Below, piece by piece: positions 58,918-64,000 of a stretch of 64,000 bases of DNA (the stretch's first letter is position 1; each line of letters starts with the position of its first letter). Position numbers and translations under genes: made by a program. Below the pieces are notes generated by a model, which saw only the letters and a program-made list of their open reading frames with translations, was not told where the DNA came from and ran no database searches. This stretch comes from Notospermus geniculatus (lineage: Eukaryota > Nemertea > Pilidiophora > Heteronemertea > Lineidae): contig NMRB01000685.1 in NCBI GenBank assembly GCA_002633025.1, positions 226,210 to 290,209 on the forward strand. The letters run 5' to 3'.

Positions 58918-61200
58918 GATGTCTTTATTGACACACTGGACAATCGAGTGAAATGAACAGAGGCGGCATCACAAACGATGCCAGCGCGTCATTGCAAGTG
59001 TCGCCATCTGCACTAAGACGGCTGAAGCTTAATGGTAACTGAATTGAAAATCCGAGGCATAATGTCCTTTGGGGCCTTCCCTTGTTTGGGAGCCTCCTCG
59101 GGCCTACTCATTGTATATATACGAAACGAATGTGTGTCAATATAGGCCTTGGTAGAAAAGAATGCATGTCCTGTACGCCAATACGTATTAACTATCCGTA
59201 TTGATTTCTTTTGGCTATAGGGAACAGGGCCTCAGTTACTTGTCTCAATTTCGCTACTGGTTCCCAAGAACTGTGGACGAAATCCTACGCTTCGATGTCA
59301 TCTGCTGGGTCCAAACACTGAATACTACTACATGTACATGTGTGTCTAAGATAAAGAAACGTCTTTAAAAAACTAAAGGTGGGGTCCGGAGGTTAGAAAC
59401 TAAGAATCTTGGGGTTAGTGTTAAAGGATCTTTTTAATTATTCGTCACGGAAAGAAAGAAACCATGACTAATAGGATATTAAAACGGCTTTTGACAACAC
59501 CTAACGGCGCCAATAAATGATAAAATATGCCGATTTTTGCATCCGTCGCGGCCACACTCGACTCGGCACCCGTCCCTCATATCCGGTCCTGGTTGTATAT
59601 TCCTCCGAACTCATTCTGAGACCGATTATTACCATTAGCACGATGACGTTCGTCCATTGCCGTGGTGTCCATTTCACCCGTTTCTGTTGTCTTGGTTTCC
59701 GGCGGAGGGTGTGAAACATGTTGACGAATTAAAGCGATATTGAAATATGATGCTGTAGAATAAGTAGGACTGCTTGAGTGGCTTGTATGCTCGAAGAATT
59801 GTATTAAGATGTCGAGAAGACAGTTCAGGCATGACGGCAATTTGACTTGCCGGTCAAACCAAAGAGGGCGTCATGATGTGGCACTGGTGGGGACCGGTGG
59901 ACCAGAGGAGACAGTCCTAGGAATGCAAGTCCGGGACACAATATGCTACTATTGTATGGCTATATTCTAATGGTCATGGTCTCTATAGCCATATATCCTA
60001 ATCCCTCGTTGAGCAATAAATCCGGACTTAGATTCCAGCAGGGAGACCATGATCCCTGTCGCACCGGTGGACCACTGGATTATGTTGGGGAGGGGAGGGC
60101 CGTTTCTTTTGCCATCGGTTCTATAAAAGGCGATGTTGCAAGATGAATTTTAGCGAGAAATCATAAGTAGCATGTCGTCTGCGGGCAAGAACAGAAGTAG
60201 GAACAGAGACGTGCGATTTGTGTCCGTATAGTTGCACAGCACGGCTGACGACGACTGCTGGCTACGCCGTCTTAGTCTGGCGCGAAGACAAGATGCCGCG
60301 TCTGTCCTCAGTGCAGACCACCCCTTTAAGAGTTCTTGGCGGCGGCAAAATAGGAATTGATCAATATGATGTAATTTGCTGCAATTCTTCATGTGTTTCT
60401 GAATCTCCTATTCCAACTGAATAATCACAACCGACACCCGACTTCCTTCCCTAAAATATCCACCTCCATCAAACAAAAACCATGTTTATCATTAGAAAAC
60501 CATTTCCATTTGGTTCAAATTTCTCTTACACGCTGTATTCAGGTTATCAGAATGTGCAGGAAACGCGGGGTCTACGCCAGGAGGCGCCCAGGCGTGAGGA
60601 CCCCGCCGTATAACTCGCTGAATTAGGCCGGGAGGTAATTCAGCGTGGAGGTCCCCGTTCAGAAAATCTAATGACCCTTGCGCCCCGATACCAAGGTTTT
60701 CCACGCTCTGATTTCTCTAGATGACGCTGGGTGCACTTTCTGAAATACAGGACCCAGGATTACAATGGTGAAATTATTAGGAGACGAGCAGAATAGTTTG
60801 ATTGACACCTGTCAATCATCGGTTATCAATTTCCTTCAAGAAGATTGCATTTCTAAAATACCCAAGCGGCACATCTTCAGCGCCGCTATCAACTGGGCGT
60901 GAAATACATGTGTCGCATATTTCACCTCGTAAATTGATCTTAAATCAGTTTCTAATCTCTTGAATCATTTTTTCCGGCAAAATCGAGATAAGTACACTTT
61001 TTCAAATTTAACATTGACTCTGGGACTTAAATGCGGTAACATTAAAAAGGATTTTTTATTTGGGAGAAAATCATTGACAGAGAGATGTTAGATTTTCATT
61101 ATACTGCCATACTGGTAAAAAGCCATGATCCGACCTCTCTCATCTTTTTATATTTACGGCACCTCTCACAGTAAAGGGTAGGGGTTTGGTTGAAAATGTA
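58918..61200. other. No gene accepted
   Basis: Short frames on both strands. No repeat recognised. The end of the MPDU1 transcript probably lies just beyond, near 61200-61230. Confidence 0.5.
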
Positions 61201-61227
61201 CAAGTGAACTAGAATTTAGCAATAAAG

Positions 61228-61233
61228 TTTTAT
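61228..61233 (-). terminator. MPDU1 poly(A) signal, candidate
   Basis: TTTATT on the plus strand is AATAAA on the minus strand, about 310 bp downstream of the MPDU1 stop codon. It is the clearest canonical hexamer in the right position. Cleavage would fall near 61205-61218. Confidence 0.5.
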
Positions 61234-61542
61234 TGGTCCTTCAATTTTAACATACTCATATACATGTATCTTGAATCGATATCTAAAGATATCTTTACAT
61301 AGCGTGGGACAATCAAAAATCTAATTTTAATGGCACCCAATAAGCCTCTATAATTGGATCACAGGATGAAGTACCATAGGGAGTTGGCTATGCAGAGATA
61401 TTTTTGATAAAACTCGTATTTTTTACAATATTTTGTAACAAACATCGCTTTCATCTCATCCCATTTTGCACACAGCACCAGAGAGAATTGCCACACAATG
61501 ACACAGGTACATTTTGAAATAACACCCAGGCCAAAGTTAAAT

Positions 61543-61770
61543 TTACTCTGCCTTTGTCTTGGCAGTCTTCCCCCAATAATAAAACAATTGAGCTACAAGA
61601 ATACCATTACATGTACTAGCTACAACGTAGGTCAGTATGATAAGGTTGTCGCCAGTTTCTTGAATGGAGGTAAAGATTCTGGCAACGGCACCCAAGAACA
61701 GGAGGAGGAGGGTGATTGCAGAGAGCTGTCCGGTGCTGCCCTGACGGAAGTTCTGGAAAGCCTGGATTAA
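61543..61770 (-). CDS. MPDU1: MPDU1 exon 5 (terminal)
   Basis: The acceptor TTCATTTTCAG precedes 61770. It encodes the last 75 residues, starting [20 protein letters not shown], with two or three membrane segments, and ends with a stop at 61543-61545. Confidence 0.96.
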   Translation of the reverse strand, partial: LIQAFQNFRQGSTGQLSAITLLLLFLGAVARIFTSIQETGDNLIILTYVVASTCNGILVAQLFYYWGKTAKTKAE

Positions 61771-63214
61771 CTGAAAATGAAGCAAAAGATGAATCAGTGT
61801 GTGCAGAAAAGTAATAGGAACTTCGGGAACGGTTACTTCTGAGGTTGAGTGATAGAAAGGCAGGAGCTCTTTGTTGCCTTATCCAAAACCATATAAATGG
61901 CGTGGAAATTGAGTCAGGTTGTAAGAAACATGGGGTAATATGAATAGACTAGTAAATGCTTTTACTTGAATTTGGCAATACAAATGAACTACGCAATGCT
62001 GTACAAATCTGAAGTAAAAGCATTTGCTAGTCTTTATTCATATGACCCATGGTCTGTAGACTTACTTTACTAGCAGCCACAATGGGCATATTCCCTGCCT
62101 GAAGGAAGGCAAGAAACTTGACCGGTACTACTGGTGACAGCAGGTAGGCCATGATGGCCGAGTATGCAGCCGAGAAGATCAAACTAAAACCAAGTTGGTC
62201 ACTGAACAGGAGCACAAGGAATCCGATAATGGCAGATTGAACAGCTAGGAAGAAACCTTCTCCATAGGCACTGAAAATAAAATATAAGACTGTTGATACC
62301 ATGCAAATAGGTCAATTCTATGTCTTGTGCTCTCAGAGCCATCTGTTGATTTGTGAGTTCTCCGTCCATTCCATCAACGGCTCTGGGATTGAAACAAGCA
62401 ACACTTTTTGTGTTGCAATGATGACAGAAGTTTCCCCATGGAGAAGCCATACCTAAATGGATAACCTTGTGCGAAGCCATATGCTACATTCCCTGATATA
62501 GCAACTAACTCAAGTAAAACACTTGTCATACTGATGCCCTCTCCACTCTTAGCAACCACAATCTTGATTATCTGTGGCAGTTTGACTGAAAAAGAACAGA
62601 GCAAATCATAAGTTTTGTGGTTTGCTACACAAAACAGTATCACAAAAGTCTGGAAGGCAAAGATGCTGAAGAACACAACATACATGTTGCAGTGGGAATA
62701 GCCCAACTTCAAAAGTAGACTTAACATTCACATGAACTATTTCAGTATTATCAAACTAAGAAGACTTACCAAGGATGGACCCAAGAATAATTCCAAAGCC
62801 AAGACATTTGCTGATGAAGATTTTCAAGCATGCAACTGAAAAAAATAACATTTTCTTAGATAGGCTACGGTAACAATTATTACAGTAACTAGAAGTAGAG
62901 GCTATGGTGCAACAATCTGAGCAATGTACCAAATTACAAACAGGCCACACTGGGCCAACTCCCTCCCCTTGAAAGAATCCGACAATAGGAAGTTCCAATA
63001 AACCTGTCCAAAAATAGGAACACATATTCATCCAAGCCCTTCCCAGCCATTTATTCGGTGCAAAAGACAGGGTCCTAACATTTATTGCAGTTGTTCATCG
63101 TTAATTACCATGAAAGAAATTGAATTCTACTAAAAATTCATTGTAACACGGCTGTGGTAGGAGAATTTGGATCCAAGGAACCAGGAAATTCGTGCTGGTG
63201 CTGTTGTCGGCCAT
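61543..63214 (-). CDS. MPDU1: MPDU1, mannose-P-dolichol utilization defect 1 protein (complete, 5 exons)
   Basis: Complete gene. Exons in transcript order are 63214-63109, 62835-62770, 62585-62453, 62270-62066 and 61770-61543, totalling 738 nt (245 residues plus stop). All four introns are GT-AG with consistent phases (codons split for two valines and a serine), 182-295 bp long. The start ATG has a strong context (TCAAAATGG). Family landmarks: [11 protein letters not shown] near residues 18-28; [18 protein letters not shown]; the PQ-loop KLPQIIKI near 59-66; [30 protein letters not shown]; and [12 protein letters not shown]...[11 protein letters not shown] toward the end. The protein ends KTKAE, which fits a KxKxx ER-retrieval signal. 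Length equals that of vertebrate MPDU1 (about 247). MPDU1 is a multi-span ER membrane protein needed to use Man-P-dolichol and Glc-P-dolichol in N-glycan, GPI-anchor and mannosylation pathways. No break or missing landmark is visible. Confidence 0.97.
61937..62044. mobile_element. MITE of the AAATGCTTTTACTT family inside MPDU1 intron 4
   Basis: The arms ATATGAATAGACTAGTAAAT, GCTTTTACTT pair with the right arm AAGTAAAAGCATTTGCTAGT, CTTTATTCATAT. The interior GTACAAATCTGAAG is homologous to copies at 8971, 18781 and 19708. It fills about a third of the 295-bp intron and ends about 20 bp from the splice donor of exon 4. Confidence 0.85.
62066..62270 (-). CDS. MPDU1: MPDU1 exon 4
   Basis: Acceptor TTATTTTCAG before 62270 and donor GTAAGT at 62065-62060. 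It completes a split serine codon and encodes 68 further residues ([17 protein letters not shown] to MPIVAASK), including three hydrophobic segments. Confidence 0.96.
62453..62585 (-). CDS. MPDU1: MPDU1 exon 3 (PQ-loop)
   Basis: Acceptor TTCTTTTTCAG before 62585, donor GTATGG after 62453. It carries the Pro-Gln pair of the first PQ-loop (KLPQIIKI) and [19 protein letters not shown]. It ends two bases into the split serine codon. Confidence 0.96.
62770..62835 (-). CDS. MPDU1: MPDU1 exon 2
   Basis: A 66-bp exon with acceptor TTTTTTTCAG and donor GTAAGT. It encodes [19 protein letters not shown] plus two residues, flanked by two split valine codons. Confidence 0.96.
63109..63214 (-). CDS. MPDU1: MPDU1 exon 1 (start codon)
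   Basis: ATG at 63214-63212 in a TCAAAATGG context, then 35 residues beginning [16 protein letters not shown] and containing [11 protein letters not shown]. The donor is GTAATT after 63109. An in-frame upstream ATG is not needed, because the family's N-terminus aligns from here. Confidence 0.93.
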
Positions 63215-63562
63215 TTTGACGCTATGCTGACGAAGACTAGTCTCGGTCACGCAGCCGCTGTTGCGAACACGGGCAACAAACGGCTAGCTGCGCGAGACTA
63301 AGCAGGGACGAACACTAAACCGCGGACATAAAATCATTGAAAAGAAATCATTGAAATATCTTTTAAAATGTGATACAGAGAGTTCATAGGTAATTATAAA
63401 TAATATAACATTTTAATTAGTGTTTTCCCGTTGTGGGAGGTCCATAAAATACAGGAAAAGGCAAAATAAGAGGAAAAAATCTTTGTTGATTCCAAATCAG
63501 TCTGTAATTTAGTCTGCGCAATGTAGTTGCGCATTCGTTTCTTGTTATGGCAACGTTTCAAA
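63215..63562. promoter_or_regulatory. Putative bidirectional promoter of MPDU1 and a divergent gene
   Basis: 348 bp separate the MPDU1 ATG from an opposite-strand ATG at 63563. It contains GTTATGGCAAC (63544-63554, RFX/X-box-like) and the inverted repeat TGCGCAA/TTGCGCA (63515-63533). There is no TATA box next to either ATG. Compact head-to-head spacing with NRF1- or RFX-type sites is typical of animal housekeeping gene pairs. Transcription in both directions is inferred. Confidence 0.45.
63238..63300. mobile_element. Small foldback element in the MPDU1 5' region
   Basis: TAGTCTCGGTCACGCAGCCG, CTGTTGC, folds against GCAACAAACGGCTAGCTGCG, CGAGACTA, with a few mismatches and a loop of about 8 bp. 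It lies only 24 bp upstream of the MPDU1 start codon, so it is probably within or next to the 5' UTR. Confidence 0.65.
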
Positions 63563-63595
63563 ATGGCTTCCGGGGTGCAGGTGCCCCCACAAGGG
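63563..63595 (+). CDS. Possible first coding exon of a divergent gene (partial)
   Basis: ATG in an excellent context (TTCAAAATGGCTTCC), followed by eleven codons (MASGVQVPPQG) and then GGGGTGAGAA, which can serve as a 5' splice donor at 63596. If unspliced, the frame stops after 20 codons, so it would only make sense as an exon. The next exon lies outside the window or was not recognised. No family can be named from eleven residues. An A/G-rich start context like that of MPDU1 and the position opposite its promoter are the main support. Confidence 0.3.
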
Positions 63596-63600
63596 GTGAG

Positions 63601-64000
63601 AAATTCGTGCAAAATAACCGCCTAACTTCAACTGTTGTTGAAATAATTAGCGTTGAAATGAAGATTGTAGTATTTCCTGAAAATTTGTGGAAATAAATGA
63701 CAAAAGACTGGCTCATTCTCCCAGTGTGGACCCTCCTGTCTGACATGCTGATTTAGTCAGTGATCAGTCACAGTGCAGCATGTGCAGTGTGAGCATGTGC
63801 TGTGTGGTGTGGAGTGTGGCTGACATGCTGAGACCCCTCCATTGCCCTCCCTGCACTGTCGCTATCAGGTGCATGGGATGGCTACCTTAGCCTTTTGCAT
63901 GTTGGGGGGGCATCTCAAAATCTTGGCCTACCGGTAGCTATTTATTTGCCATTTATTTGCCAGGTTGGATCTGCTGCATCTAAGCCTTCGATGCGGGCTC
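63601..64000. other. No gene seen; would be intron 1 of the candidate divergent gene
   Basis: Contains short direct repeats of CTGACATGCTGA (about 63740 and 63821) and GTGTGG-rich stretches. A G7 run lies at about 63904-63910. No exon recognised. Confidence 0.5.

Noticed and set aside
61498-61770. 90-codon plus-strand frame
   Set aside because: Antisense shadow of MPDU1 exon 5.

Overview
This is animal nuclear DNA, almost certainly from a marine invertebrate. The one certain gene has metazoan-type introns, and the rest is intron-poor, repeat-rich, moderately AT-rich non-coding DNA. Short words such as GTAGGCCTAC and ACATGTA recur; in my experience they are common in deuterostome and lophotrochozoan invertebrates, but the sequence alone does not settle the phylum. 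There are no bacterial operons, CRISPR arrays or complete autonomous transposons.

The only secure protein-coding gene lies at the right end on the minus strand (61543-63214). It is a complete five-exon MPDU1 (mannose-P-dolichol utilization defect 1), 245 residues, with GT-AG introns, matching splice phases and the family's PQ-loop layout. About 350 bp upstream, on the opposite strand, is a short ATG-initiated reading frame ending in a GTGAGA donor (63563-63595). It may be the first coding exon of a head-to-head neighbour. The shared gap holds an RFX-like site, a TGCGCAA/TTGCGCA inverted repeat and a small foldback element.

Positions 1 to about 61200 show no gene I can defend. They are best read as intergenic or intronic DNA filled with small repeats. 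(a) Many MITE or foldback elements with long terminal inverted repeats (TIRs): 593-1033 (three abutting), 4813, 8971, 10372-10958, 11733, 11939, 12454, 14463, 18781, 19125, 19708, 24315/25842, 31691, 52131, 58346, 58699, 61937 and 63238. (b) Minisatellites: 4690, 5505, 16260, 24459/25985, 30566, 31258, 36132, 38000 and 46307. (c) tRNA-headed SINE-like sequences at 7375, 12895, 19363/20041 (minus), 43370 (minus) and 58562 (minus), plus a tRNA/5S rRNA-like chimera at 46209. (d) Longer duplications at 18559-20157 (true tandem copy), 23976-27128 and 28314-29830. The last two have a single N exactly at the junction and look like contig overlaps that were never merged.

The most informative findings are mechanistic: a natural empty/occupied site pair that defines a 235-bp Harbinger-like MITE with TAA target duplications; nested MITEs whose target duplication is the end of the older element; a four-copy family built on the palindrome GACCCCAACCGGGGTC with a conserved tail; and paired hairpins whose arms match within each copy but differ between copies. 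I saw no new enzymatic or defence system.
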